Shown: piece after piece, positions 17,180 through 26,333 of the stretch | Numbering within the stretch: the stretch's first letter is position 1 | Layout: every line of letters starts with the position of its first letter | Source: Parvibaculum sp. | GTDB lineage: Bacteria; Pseudomonadota; Alphaproteobacteria; Parvibaculales; Parvibaculaceae | Assembly (NCBI GenBank): GCA_002694985.1 | Contig: NZNS01000008.1 | Location: 16,226 to 80,225 of the forward strand | Direction: 5' to 3' | Length of the DNA: 64,000 nucleotides | The notes under the pieces: model-generated | Database searches by the model: none | Told to the model about the DNA's origin: nothing | Seen by the model: only the letters and a program-made list of their open reading frames with translations | Translations under genes and position numbers: made by a program

Positions 17180-19353
17180 CAATCGTGCTTTCTCCAACGA
17201 TTGACGAGCTTCTGAAGGCCGAAGGCAAGGCCGATCCAGAGTGCAAGTGCGCCAAGAACCGTGGCGAAGTCGGCGAAGGAAGGGTTGTCAAGCATGGCAA
17301 AGACGCGATCGCCCAGAACGGAGAGAACGAGGATGCCGGGGGCGAGGCCGAGAAACGTTCCCAGCGTGTATTGCCAGAAGGGAATACGAAAGGCGCCGGC
17401 GACGAGGTTCACCAACAGGAAGGGGGCGACCGGCACGAGGCGGATCGTCGCGATGGCAACAATGCCGCGCTCGCCTATGCCTCGGCTGATGCGATTAACG
17501 CGCGGGCCGATGGTGTTGCGAAGGAAGCGCGCGCCGAGGCCACGCCCCGCGCCATAGGTTGCAAGCGCGCTCGACATGGAACCGAGCCCAGCATAAAGAA
17601 GCCCCGGCCATAGACCGAAGGTACCCGCGGTGACGATGATCAGAACCGTGACCGGAAAGGCGAAGAAGCCCGTTGCGACATAGGCGAGAATGACAATGAG
17701 GGCGGCGAAGGGATTGTCCGACATACCGCCGAGAGTTTCGCGAAGGGTGGCGGGGTCGGCATATTCCGATAGCGGCGTATAGCGCCAGAGGAAACCGAGC
17801 GCAGCGATGAAGACCACCAGTGCGACCGTCTTCGCGATGGCCGAAAGACGGCTGTGCCCGGTTTCGCCCGGATAATCAACAATATCCGCGAGATGCTCGT
17901 CCGCACCGATCGGGCGGCCGGGGTCCGCAATCGCCTCGATAGCACCAAAGCCTTCCGAGGCGGGCGTGGTGCCATCCTCTATCTGGCGCAAGCGCCTGCC
18001 CTTCTGCTTTTCGCACTGCTCCATAGCGGAGAAAAGCGACCTGCTTTCGCGGAGTGCCGAAGACAGGTTTTCCGGCTCGCCACCGCAATGCTCGCCGAGA
18101 AGACGGGCAAGGGCACCAAGGACGCCCTCACGCTCCTCGTCCGTTTCCGCCTCGATGGCAAGATCGCACTCCGTGTCCGTGCCCATCGAACGATTGCAGA
18201 TATTGGCCGAGCCAACGCGCAACAGCCGGTCATCCACGATCATCACCTTGGAGTGGACCATGACGTCGATCTCTGCCTTGCCCTCTCCCACCGAGGGATA
18301 AAGGAGACGGACACGATCCGCGACGCCTGCATCGCGCAGAGCATTCATGAAACGGATACGTCCGGCGAGCATGGTCTGCTGCTCAAGCCAGGACTCGTGG
18401 GTTTTGGGAGCGACGAGTAAAACTTCGAGTTCCGGCTTTTCTTTCAGGCGGGCCACAAGTGCATGGGCGACAGCAAGGCAGGTCAGGAACTGGTTCTCGA
18501 TATAAATCCAGCGTTCGGCGCACGCGATGGAATCCTCGAAAAGATGTTCGATCTCTCGCGTTTCGGCCCCGCCATTTCCCGGCGGAAGCGTACGTGCGAT
18601 GCCGATATTCACATCGCGAAAATGAGGCTCGATATTCTCGTCCCACAAATCGGCTTCGACCGCTGCCGGCTCCAGTTCTTCGCAGGCGGCGTTGCGCCAG
18701 CGCCAGCGCGCCAGCTCGCCCAGCGCTGCCGCCGCCTCCCCATCGATCATCATCTGAACATCGTGGAAGGGACGATAGGGGTCACCGTTCTGGTCGACCC
18801 GATGTTCGTTCGCGGGATCGTGTGCGGAGGTATCCCAGCGCCGCACTGTGAGATCGAGACCGCCACTAAAGGCGAGGCTGTTATCGATCACCACAATCTT
18901 CTGGTGATGCGAAGCGCCGAGCGGCACCCGGTCATCAAGGCAAAGGTCGATATTGGGAGGCGTGCCCCAGCGCAATGGCACAGCCGGTAGAAATTCACGC
19001 TCCGTCGCATAGATGACGGAATAGTCCCAGAGCAGGAGCTTGATTTCGAGGCCGGGTTTTTCGCTGGCAAGTTTCGTCAGAAACTCCCCGAAGAGGGGGG
19101 GATAACCATCATCGGCATCGCCCTCCGGTCCGACGAAGCGGGTGCGGCTGTCGATATCCCAGCCGACGATGAGCACGGATTGCGTGGCGCGGAGCAAGGC
19201 TGCCCGCAGAACGGAAAAATACTCGGCGGCGTCGACCAGCATGCGCGCGTGGCGAGCTTTCTCGACGCGCCAGACATTGCGTGCCGGTTTGAAAATACGC
19301 CTGTCTTCAATATTTGCTGCCGCTTCCGCACCGGAAGCGTGCTGTACCGACAT
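17179..19353 (-). CDS. Phospholipase D-like enzyme fused to a VTT (DedA/TMEM41-like) membrane domain
   Basis: A 724-residue two-part protein. The first ~430 residues carry two HKD motifs, HHQKIVVIDN near 150 and VHSKVMIVDD near 370, each followed by GG or GSAN, so the catalytic pair of the PLD/cardiolipin synthase superfamily is complete. After a hydrophilic linker, residues about 510-720 form a membrane domain with FFAFPVTVLIIVTAGTFGLWPG and RLVPVAPFLLVNLVAGA, the VTT (SNARE-associated) pattern of DedA-type lipid scramblases. The ATG at 19353 has AGGG six bases upstream; a TTG at 19371 is weaker. The stop is coupled to the EEP gene. A role in making or remodelling anionic phospholipids at the membrane is inferred. 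Confidence 0.9.
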   Translation of the reverse strand: MSVQHASGAEAAANIEDRRIFKPARNVWRVEKARHARMLVDAAEYFSVLRAALLRATQSVLIVGWDIDSRTRFVGPEGDADDGYPPLFGEFLTKLASEKPGLEIKLLLWDYSVIYATEREFLPAVPLRWGTPPNIDLCLDDRVPLGASHHQKIVVIDNSLAFSGGLDLTVRRWDTSAHDPANEHRVDQNGDPYRPFHDVQMMIDGEAAAALGELARWRWRNAACEELEPAAVEADLWDENIEPHFRDVNIGIARTLPPGNGGAETREIEHLFEDSIACAERWIYIENQFLTCLAVAHALVARLKEKPELEVLLVAPKTHESWLEQQTMLAGRIRFMNALRDAGVADRVRLLYPSVGEGKAEIDVMVHSKVMIVDDRLLRVGSANICNRSMGTDTECDLAIEAETDEEREGVLGALARLLGEHCGGEPENLSSALRESRSLFSAMEQCEKQKGRRLRQIEDGTTPASEGFGAIEAIADPGRPIGADEHLADIVDYPGETGHSRLSAIAKTVALVVFIAALGFLWRYTPLSEYADPATLRETLGGMSDNPFAALIVILAYVATGFFAFPVTVLIIVTAGTFGLWPGLLYAGLGSMSSALATYGAGRGLGARFLRNTIGPRVNRISRGIGERGIVAIATIRLVPVAPFLLVNLVAGAFRIPFWQYTLGTFLGLAPGILVLSVLGDRVFAMLDNPSFADFATVLGALALWIGLAFGLQKLVNRWRKHD

Positions 19354-19438
19354 CTGAAACCCTGAAGCCAATGGAAGCCCTGAAAATCACAACGCTTCAG
19401 GATAGAGAAAGTCTCATAATGCCGGCAATTTTTTACGC

Positions 19439-20410
19439 TCAGGGCACGCTGCCGCTGACAATGGTACGGAAACCGAGATGCGTCGTCGCGAGATCCGCCT
19501 CCTGCGGCTGGCGAGCGCCCGGCCTGTAGCGTAGACAATAAGACGGCGCGCAGAGCCATGAGCCGCCCTTGATGACGCGCGAACCCGGTGCATCTTCATA
19601 TGCATCGGCTGTCCACTCCCAGAGATTGCCGATCATGTCGTAGAGGCCGATTGCATTGGGCTTGAAGCAGCCGACCGGAGCAATGCCAACGAAACCGTCA
19701 TCCGCTTCATTGATGATCGGGAAGATGCCTTGCCATGTATTTGCCTCTTGCGGCTGAGCGCGTGAAGCGGGTGCATCCGGGTCCGCGGCGCGCGCGGCCC
19801 ATTCCCACTGCGCCTCGCCTGGAAGCGCCCTGCCCTTCCAGGCGGCATAGGCCTGTGCATCTTCATAGGCGATGGCCGTCACCGGAAACTGCTCGCGATT
19901 TTCAATCGACGTGCCGGGACCGCCGGGGTGACGCCAGTTTGCGCCCGGCACATATTGCCACCATTGCGAAATGTCCCCCGTGCCACTGACGTCATTGGGC
20001 ATGACGAAAACGACGGCGCCGGGCTTTTTCATGTAGTCGGGAAGACCGGGATGTGTGGTGGTGTCTACCGGGCGCTCGGCCACCGTGACATAGCCTGTCG
20101 CCTCGACGAAGGCAGCAAACTCGGCATTGGTCACTTCGGTGCGGTCCATCCAGAAGCCCTCGACGGTGACTTCGCGCAACGGCTTTTCTTCCGGGTAATA
20201 GGTGTCGCCCATGAGGAAGGTGCCGCCCGGCACCCAGACCATACCTGCATGCGGGTCGTCGGTATCCGCTACCGGCGGCAGGCAGCTTGAGCGTTCAACC
20301 TCCGCGAGGCGCGCGGCTTCCTTGCCGCCACGCATCCACAGGTTTGCCGCCGCCGTCCCGAGAACGACGACGGCAACCAGAACGCCGCCTATGATCCAAC
20401 GCGCCTTCAC
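19439..20410 (-). CDS. Formylglycine-generating enzyme-like protein, membrane-anchored
   Basis: A 323-residue protein with an N-terminal membrane anchor (about 4-26) and a periplasmic FGE/SUMF1 domain. FGE converts a Cys in CxPxR motifs of sulfatases to formylglycine. Typical stretches are MVWVPGGTFLMGD, FWMDRTEVTNAEFAAFV, FPVTAIAYEDAQAYAAW, LPGEAQWEWAAR and GNLWEWTAD. The active-site pair is kept: Cys287 and Cys292 in GGSWLCAPSYCLRYRPGAR, the copper-binding arrangement of true FGEs. Translation starts at GTG 20410 behind GGAG. No intact sulfatase gene is in the window, so its client must be elsewhere or lost. Confidence 0.92.
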   Translation of the reverse strand: MKARWIIGGVLVAVVVLGTAAANLWMRGGKEAARLAEVERSSCLPPVADTDDPHAGMVWVPGGTFLMGDTYYPEEKPLREVTVEGFWMDRTEVTNAEFAAFVEATGYVTVAERPVDTTTHPGLPDYMKKPGAVVFVMPNDVSGTGDISQWWQYVPGANWRHPGGPGTSIENREQFPVTAIAYEDAQAYAAWKGRALPGEAQWEWAARAADPDAPASRAQPQEANTWQGIFPIINEADDGFVGIAPVGCFKPNAIGLYDMIGNLWEWTADAYEDAPGSRVIKGGSWLCAPSYCLRYRPGARQPQEADLATTHLGFRTIVSGSVP

Positions 20411-20444
20411 AGTCTCCGCCGCCTAGTTCGCTCAATAGGTATAT

Positions 20445-20576
20445 TCATCTTCCAGGCCGCGTGGCACACCCCCCAGCGGCCTGTCGATCATCATGGGCGC
20501 CTCGACGAGTGCCGGCCAGAGCGGCTCCGCGAACTGGGGCGGCGAGGAGGCACACGCCGCGTTTTCCGATTTTCAT
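20445..20576 (-). other. Possible short ORF, perhaps a decayed gene upstream of the FGE gene
   Basis: A 43-codon frame starts at ATG 20576 behind AGGAG and begins like a short leader (MKIGKRGVCLLAA). In the next frame the same DNA stays open as QFAEPLWPALVEAP and ends GLEDEYTY at 20432, 21 bases before the FGE start. The two halves read like one reading frame broken by a one-base shift. A sulfatase tail would fit the neighbour, but similarity is not demonstrated. Confidence 0.25.
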
Positions 20577-20649
20577 GGCTCAGCTCTCCTCAGTTTTAAT
20601 GCATAACATTAATGCTCGCCGGATGGCCAATAAGCAAGCGGACCCTGGT

Positions 20650-20950
20650 GGGCCCGCTCTCGTACTCCGTATTTCGAGACGCAGCCTTCGTGACGGGCGA
20701 ACGACCAGGCGTTCGGCGTCTATGGACAGCTGACTGGACGAGGCAAGATTCCATTCCTGACACCATACGCGCGTTGCTTGCGGAACTCGGCCGCGTCTAT
20801 GTGCCTGCCCTTCTTGCCAATGCGAAGGCATTGATGGATGGGGCCGAACAGGTCGAGACGAAAATCGATGGCAAGCCGTGGGTGCAGCAGCCCCTCCCCT
20901 ATCAGAGAAAATGTCTCCAGTGGCTGCGCGAAAAACTGTTCGAGGACTGA
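20650..20950 (+). pseudogene. Decayed glutathione S-transferase-like gene (C-terminal part)
   Basis: One frame gives DTIRALLAELGRVYVPALL, then AEQVETKIDGKPWVQQPLPY and KCLQWLREKLF, which is the C-terminal end of a GST-like protein family. A little upstream, in another frame, AFGVYGQLT matches the conserved FGLFGQL motif of the same family. The roughly 40 residues normally between them are missing. The gene therefore has lost its N-terminus, carries an internal deletion and a frameshift. The stretch ends at TGA 20948-20950, just before the TetR gene on the other strand. Confidence 0.65.
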
Positions 20951-20964
20951 ACTTCGCAGCCGCG

Positions 20965-21558
20965 CTAGCGCTTCGCGCCTATCAAGGGCGCGGCCGTCGC
21001 CTCAACCACCCTCCTCGCCTGCGCGATGGAGAGGCGTTGCTCGGAGCGCAGACGGCGCCAGAAATCGAAGCTGAGAACCGCATCAAGCGCATCCACAGCC
21101 ACACGGTCCTTGCGGATTGCGGCGGGCAAAGCCGAGCGCATGATCTCACGGAGACTTTCATTCATTATGCGGCGTTCTTGCATCAGATATGGCGAACGGT
21201 GGGAGTGGATGTCTGCGGCGACACGGAACGGCATGATGCGCTCGAAAAGCTTTGTGCGCCGCGCGATCATTTCGGCGAGAATCTCATCGGCCGTACCGGA
21301 GGGCGGCGGCAGCTCCAGCATTGGCGTCACATCGGCAACTATAAGGTCTCCGATCTCCCGATAGAGGCTCTCCATATCGTCAAAGTGGCGAAAAACGCTA
21401 CGCAGGCCGACATTGGCGCGTGCGGCAACTTCTTCCGCACGCGGCGAAAGAGTGCCCTCGCGGATCAGGTCTCGCATTGCTTCGACGATGCGGCGGCGGC
21501 TGGCGGCGCTGCGGAGGCGGCGGCCATCCTGTTTCGGTTCGGACGGGACTACGGTCAT
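20965..21558 (-). CDS. TetR/AcrR-family transcriptional regulator
   Basis: A regulator of about 197 residues. The N-terminal helix-turn-helix domain reads RRRIVEAMRDLIREG, then AEEVAARANVGLRSVFRHFDDMESLY, the TetR pattern with the recognition helix near residues 42-55. The C-terminal part is helical and variable as usual, so the ligand cannot be told. I chose the ATG at 21558; upstream ATG and TTG codons (21597, 21615) are possible and would add residues before the HTH. The adjacent GST remnant may be what is left of a former target gene. Confidence 0.88.
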   Translation of the reverse strand: MTVVPSEPKQDGRRLRSAASRRRIVEAMRDLIREGTLSPRAEEVAARANVGLRSVFRHFDDMESLYREIGDLIVADVTPMLELPPPSGTADEILAEMIARRTKLFERIMPFRVAADIHSHRSPYLMQERRIMNESLREIMRSALPAAIRKDRVAVDALDAVLSFDFWRRLRSEQRLSIAQARRVVEATAAPLIGAKR

Positions 21559-21652
21559 GAGGCGAGGCTCTTGGGAGAATTTCCTGTTGCCCATCATCCC
21601 AAAGCAGAGGTCCAAAAGCTACCCGCTAATCCTCGCGATGCTCAAACCGGGT

Positions 21653-23254
21653 TCAAGACCGCTCATTCTCCAGAGCGCGCCTGATCCGCCGCAAGACGAC
21701 GCGGCGGGCCTTGTCGTCAGCCGCCTTTTCAAGCTCTTCCTCAATATCGAGCCAAAGCCTGGACAGGTCATTGTGCCAATCCAGTTGCCCCACGACTTCG
21801 GGCTGAAGGCGCCGTGGAGCCGGGCGTTCGCGTTTCGAGGGAGATTCGGCAAGCAGGTCGAAAACAGCATCAAGTTCAGGCGCAAAGATGCGGTCCCCGT
21901 CGAGGCCCTTTTTTGCCAGCCGGTCATGAAGAGCGGTGAGGCCTTCTTCTTCGCCGTGTACGAGAATGATGCCCCGCGATACGGGACCACGGTCTTCTAT
22001 CCACTGCGTGAGAGCCGTGCCGTCCGCATGGCCGGAAAAAATGTCGAGCGTTCGGATACGTGCTCGCACCTTGACTTCATCACCTTGAATACGCACGGCA
22101 CGGGTGCCGTTCTGGAGGATGCGGCCGAGCGAACCTTCCGCCTGATAGCCGACCATCAGTACGGTGGCATTGGCGCGCCAGAGATGGTTCTTCAGGTGAT
22201 GGCGAATACGGCCTGCATCGCACATGCCGCTGGCGGCGACAATGATATGGCTGCCATCGATGCGTTCGATCATTCGGCTTTCTTGCGCGGACTCGGTTGT
22301 CCGAAGAAGAGGCGAGCGCATGGCGTGGCGGAAAGCTTCTCCATCTTCGAGCTCGTCCGCATGGTCCATGAAAACTTCCGTAGCGCGGATGGCAAGCGGT
22401 GAATCGAGAAAGATCGGCGCCCGAGGAATGCGCCGCTCCTTGGCGAGCGCCAGAAGATCGGAAAGCAGCTCCTGCGTCCGCTCGACCGCAAAAGAGGGAA
22501 TGATCAGAACGCCATTGTCTTTGAGAGCGTCGTTGGCTTCGGCTGCCAGAAGATCACGGCGGGAAGCAAGCGTCATCTGCGGACGTTCACGCGCGCCGTA
22601 AGTGGATTCGCAGATCACGTAATCGAGCCCTTGCGGCGATTCCGGAACGGGATGAAAGCTTGTTACCTCGGGGCCGATGTCACCCGAAAAGAGCAGCCGC
22701 ATCAAACGCGGGGAGTCGAGGCCCGTTGTCAGTTCGATTTCAATGGAAGCGGAACCGAGAATATGACCCGCATTCCAGAAACGGGCGCGCACCCCCTCGG
22801 CAGGCTCGATCCATTCGTCATAGGTTACCGGGCTGAACGCCCTCAGCGCGCTCTCCGCATCCTGCACAGTATAAATCGGCGTTACCTCGGGACGGCCGCG
22901 GCGGACGTTACGCCTGTTGAGCTGGGAAACCTCCATCTCCTGAATGTGCGCGGAATCCGGCAACATGCAGCTCAGCAGGTCGATCGTGCCATGCGTGGCA
23001 TAGATGGGACCGGCGAAACCGTGTTTCACGAGTTTCGGGATCAGGCCCGAGTGATCGATATGGGCATGAGTGAGGAGAACGAAATCGATCTCCTCCGGTT
23101 TGAAGGGGAAGTCTCCGTAGTTCAGGGCCTTGAGCGTCTTTGAGCCCTGAAACATGCCGCAGTCGATCAGAAAACGTGTCCGCCCGGACTGAAGCAGATA
23201 GCATGACCCGGTCACGGTATGAGCGGCGCCATGGATACTCAGGGAAATGGACAT
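21653..23254 (-). CDS. Metallo-beta-lactamase/beta-CASP RNase-like protein
   Basis: A 533-residue protein of the CPSF/RNA-specificity group. The MBL zinc motif is HAHIDH (63-68), with SIHGAAHTVTGSCYLL at the start, FWNAGHILGSASIEIE for a further metal ligand and LLFSGDIG. A beta-CASP domain follows (CESTYGARERP, IIPSFAVERTQELL, PIFLDSPLAI, VAASGMCDAGRIRHHL). The C-terminus has the RNA-metabolising part with LDIFSGHADGTAL and ILVHGEEEGL. Family enzymes process or degrade RNA. It is the last gene of the operon with the PRPP synthetase-like and phosphorylase-like genes, 5 bases after the former, which suggests a joint role in RNA or nucleotide turnover. Confidence 0.92.
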   Translation of the reverse strand: MSISLSIHGAAHTVTGSCYLLQSGRTRFLIDCGMFQGSKTLKALNYGDFPFKPEEIDFVLLTHAHIDHSGLIPKLVKHGFAGPIYATHGTIDLLSCMLPDSAHIQEMEVSQLNRRNVRRGRPEVTPIYTVQDAESALRAFSPVTYDEWIEPAEGVRARFWNAGHILGSASIEIELTTGLDSPRLMRLLFSGDIGPEVTSFHPVPESPQGLDYVICESTYGARERPQMTLASRRDLLAAEANDALKDNGVLIIPSFAVERTQELLSDLLALAKERRIPRAPIFLDSPLAIRATEVFMDHADELEDGEAFRHAMRSPLLRTTESAQESRMIERIDGSHIIVAASGMCDAGRIRHHLKNHLWRANATVLMVGYQAEGSLGRILQNGTRAVRIQGDEVKVRARIRTLDIFSGHADGTALTQWIEDRGPVSRGIILVHGEEEGLTALHDRLAKKGLDGDRIFAPELDAVFDLLAESPSKRERPAPRRLQPEVVGQLDWHNDLSRLWLDIEEELEKAADDKARRVVLRRIRRALENERS

Positions 23255-23259
23255 TCAAT

Positions 23260-24156
23260 TTACTCGTTCAGTTCGCGGCGGAGGATGTCAGCGAGTATAC
23301 CCGCAAGAGAAATGGCATTTGTCCCATGCGGGACAGAGGTCGTCGACCATACCGCCTTCGCCCCGGCGGAAAGAATTTTCTCTTCTACCGCCTTGTCGAA
23401 GAGAGCATGTGTGATAGCGACATGGATCGATGCTGCTCCACGCTTCCTCATCGCAGCAACGGCGGACAGGATGGTCCCGCCGCTCGATACGATGTCGTCG
23501 ACGACAAGGACGGGATTTCCGGCAACCTCCGGATCGTCGGGAAATTCGATCTCGACATCTCGGTCCCCCCGCCGGATTTTATGCCCGACCATATAGCTCG
23601 CGCCGAGTTCATCAGCGAGCTGACAAACCCACTGGATGGATTCTTCATCCGGGCCCAGCACGATGGTCTCCCTACCATGTCCCTGCGCCGCCGCGAAGTG
23701 TGCGATCGCTTTGGCTGCAAGCAGGTTGTCGGCTTCAATTTCCGGAAAGACCTCGCCTATCGAAGAGACCCTGTGAAGATGGGCGTCCACCGTCACGACG
23801 CGGTCGAAGCAGGCAGACAGAAACCGGGAAACCGCCTGCTGGCTGACCGCCTCGCCAGCGTGAAAGGCCTTGTCCTGACGCATGTAACAAAGATAAGGCG
23901 CAACGAGAACGAGACGGCGGGCACCGCCCCGACGAAAGGCGTCTGCCGCAAGCATGAGGGCGACGAGCTTTTCGTTCGGCCGGTCCAGCGGACAATAGAC
24001 GATGGCTGTCTCCGTGACGGAAGGCACACGAACAAGGCTCTCTCCATCGGGGAAGGTATGGATATCGATTTGCCGGACGTCGAGGCCGAGCGCCAATCCA
24101 AGTTCCGCCGCACCGGCAGCACCATGTGCGAAGCTATACAAGGCCACGGACGTCAT
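23260..24156 (-). CDS. Ribose-phosphate pyrophosphokinase-like protein
   Basis: A 298-residue member of the PRPP synthetase family, which normally makes PRPP from ribose 5-phosphate and [13 protein letters not shown] near the start, [23 protein letters not shown] for the metal and substrate site, and the PRPP loop [14 protein letters not shown] are present. It is shorter than canonical Prs (about 315) and diverges at the flexible catalytic loop, so it is probably a specialised paralogue instead of the housekeeping enzyme. Its ATG overlaps the stop of the phosphorylase gene by four bases, and the beta-CASP gene follows after 5 bases. Confidence 0.88.
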   Translation of the reverse strand: MTSVALYSFAHGAAGAAELGLALGLDVRQIDIHTFPDGESLVRVPSVTETAIVYCPLDRPNEKLVALMLAADAFRRGGARRLVLVAPYLCYMRQDKAFHAGEAVSQQAVSRFLSACFDRVVTVDAHLHRVSSIGEVFPEIEADNLLAAKAIAHFAAAQGHGRETIVLGPDEESIQWVCQLADELGASYMVGHKIRRGDRDVEIEFPDDPEVAGNPVLVVDDIVSSGGTILSAVAAMRKRGAASIHVAITHALFDKAVEEKILSAGAKAVWSTTSVPHGTNAISLAGILADILRRELNE

Positions 24157-25670
24157 TCGAGGGCCCTTGCCGGCACACCGGCGCTGGTGAGCGCAAACCC
24201 GTTCGATTGTTCGGCTTCTTCCACCGCGAAGTTAAAATGGGACTCGCCCGCGGAATATATTCGGTAGAGCGGCTCTCCTGCCTCCACCGTATCGCCGATA
24301 CGCTTCAGCACATCAATCCCCGCGCCTCGATCCAGCGGCGCACCGGCCAGTCGGGCGAGCTGCGATATTCTCAGACAATCGACCGAGGCAATGACGCCGT
24401 CGGCATGGGCGAGTATATCGGCCTTGAGCGGCCCCGGCGCGGGGGCTTCAGGTGCCCTCCCCTGTGCGTCGATGATCTTCTGCATGGAGGTCATGGCGGC
24501 GCCGCTCTCCAGCAGGTGACGCGCACGCTCATATCCCGTGCCGCCCCTGACCAAGGGGTCGCATTCAATGACACGGGCGGCAAGCTGCAGGGACTTCTCC
24601 CGCAGATCGGCGGGCGCCGAGGCATCATTCGCGAGAACCGCCATTACGTCGCGCGCCTCAAGGACGGGCCCGATGCCGCGTCCGATCGGCTGAACTCCAT
24701 CCGTGACCATGATTTCCACGTGGAGATTCATGCGATCCGCCACAAACTCGAAGAGCTTGCGCAGCCGCATTGCCTCTGTCGCATCGCGCACCTTGGCGGT
24801 CGGACCGAGAGGCAAATCGATAACCAGATGCGTCGATCCTGCCGATTTCTTCTTCGACATGATTGATGCGACCATCTGTTCGCGCGTGTCCATATTGAGC
24901 GGCCGCTCAACGCCGATCAGAATGTCGTCGGCCGGGGAAAGGTTCACATGACCGCCCCAGACGAGACAGGCATTGCACTCGCCGACGACTTCTTTCATTT
25001 CGTCGATTGTAAGGTCCACGCGAGCGAGAACTTCCATCGTATCGGCCGTTCCCGCGGGTGACGTGATCGCACGAGAAGACGTCTTGGGCATGGTGAAGCC
25101 ATGCGCGGCGACGATCGGCGCTACGATCATCGAGGTCCGGTTACCGGGTATGCCGCCGATGCAATGCTTGTCGACGACAATGGGTGCATCCCATTTGAGC
25201 GACGTCCCGGCGGCGGCCATGGCAAAGGTCAGATGAAGTAGCTCGTCCGTCGACAGAAACCCCGCACAGGCGACAAGGAAGGCCGCAATTTCCATATCGG
25301 AATAACGATAGCCGGCAATGTCCTCAATGATTGTCTCGATCTGGTGCCTGCTCAACGTCTCGCCAGCGATCTTCGTCCGCACATAATCCAGACTTTGAGG
25401 ACTGCGGGCAGGCGAGATGAATACGGTATCCCCTTCCGCAAGCCCCATGCGACGAAAGGCCGGTTCTGTAAGGCCAATCTCTTCGGGGCCGACCATCGAC
25501 AGGTCATGGCAAATGTCCAGACTGGCGATGATCGAGCGGCCATCATGCTGAACTTCCAGGCGCTTGAAAGCCTGAAACGCTTCGGGGCGAAGGGCCTCGC
25601 AGTTGGAAGCGAGAACCGCCACATTCTCTCGTAACGTGTCGAGCGGAATTCGCCGTATCCTCAGCCGCAT
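24153..25670 (-). CDS. AMP/thymidine phosphorylase-like protein (archaeal DeoA type)
   Basis: A 505-residue protein of the archaeal-type thymidine phosphorylase family (AMP phosphorylase, about 500 residues). It has the extra N-terminal domain (about 1-90) that ordinary bacterial DeoA lacks. Signatures are [26 protein letters not shown] and [20 protein letters not shown], then [17 protein letters not shown]. Archaeal relatives phosphorolyse nucleoside 5'-monophosphates to a base and ribose 1,5-bisphosphate. Whether this bacterial enzyme uses NMPs is inference. It is the first gene of the phosphorylase/PRPP-synthetase-like/beta-CASP operon. No RuBisCO or ribose-1,5-bisphosphate isomerase gene is in the window. 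Confidence 0.88.
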   Translation of the reverse strand: MRLRIRRIPLDTLRENVAVLASNCEALRPEAFQAFKRLEVQHDGRSIIASLDICHDLSMVGPEEIGLTEPAFRRMGLAEGDTVFISPARSPQSLDYVRTKIAGETLSRHQIETIIEDIAGYRYSDMEIAAFLVACAGFLSTDELLHLTFAMAAAGTSLKWDAPIVVDKHCIGGIPGNRTSMIVAPIVAAHGFTMPKTSSRAITSPAGTADTMEVLARVDLTIDEMKEVVGECNACLVWGGHVNLSPADDILIGVERPLNMDTREQMVASIMSKKKSAGSTHLVIDLPLGPTAKVRDATEAMRLRKLFEFVADRMNLHVEIMVTDGVQPIGRGIGPVLEARDVMAVLANDASAPADLREKSLQLAARVIECDPLVRGGTGYERARHLLESGAAMTSMQKIIDAQGRAPEAPAPGPLKADILAHADGVIASVDCLRISQLARLAGAPLDRGAGIDVLKRIGDTVEAGEPLYRIYSAGESHFNFAVEEAEQSNGFALTSAGVPARALE

Positions 25671-25682
25671 TTCTCTGATTCC

Positions 25683-26301
25683 TCACGCACGGTAAATCGT
25701 CTCCCCGCGCTTGATCGTTTCCACAACCGTGGGGCTGAGCAGCGCATCGGTGGCAATGGTTTCGGGGTCTTCCTTCAGGATCACGAAGTCGGCGTATTTT
25801 TCCTCTTCTATCGATCCCTTTATCTCGTTCTCGAAATGCTGATAGGCAGCATCAATGGTTATGCCGCGCAACGCCTCATGCGCCGTTATATGCTGCTCCT
25901 CTCCGAGCACCTTGCCGCTGCGTGTCTTTCGATTTGTAGCCGACCAGAGCAACATACGGCAATCGGAGGGAACAATCGGCGAGTCGTTGTGTAGCGTATA
26001 GCGCATCCCTCTATCGATCGTCGAGCGCACGGGACTGATGCGCGCGCCGCGCTCCGGCCGGAGCACGGAATCGCGGTGCCAGCCACCCCAATAAAAGGTG
26101 TGGCTGACGAAGTAGGAAGGCATGATACCGAGCTTCGCCATGAGGTCCAGCTGGTCTTCGTGAAGTGTCTGTGCGTGAATAACAGTGGAGCGACGGCTGG
26201 CAGGCCATAGCTCGCGCCGAGAAGCCACCCGCCTCGCTCTCCGCCCACTTCATCCCGATAGAGGGCCAGCTCGCGCTGGATGTCCGCCATGCCATGATTT
26301 T
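25683..26301 (-). pseudogene. Remnant of an amidohydrolase (YtcJ-like), C-terminal part
   Basis: From about 26220 down to 25683 the frame encodes the last ~175 residues of a YtcJ-like metal-dependent amidohydrolase: STVIHAQTLHEDQLDLMAKLG, SYFVSHTFYWGGWHRDSVL, YTLHNDSPIVP and a final KGSIEEEKYADFVIL. Full proteins have about 550 residues and N-terminal metal-binding His residues, which are missing. Upstream, an ATG at 26301 behind GGAGG starts another frame (MAHNTPENHG) that runs across the junction, so this may be a deletion fusing the start of one gene to the tail of another. It is unlikely to be active. Confidence 0.7.
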
Positions 26302-26333
26302 CAGGCGTGTTGTGTGCCATGCGCCCTCCTCCC

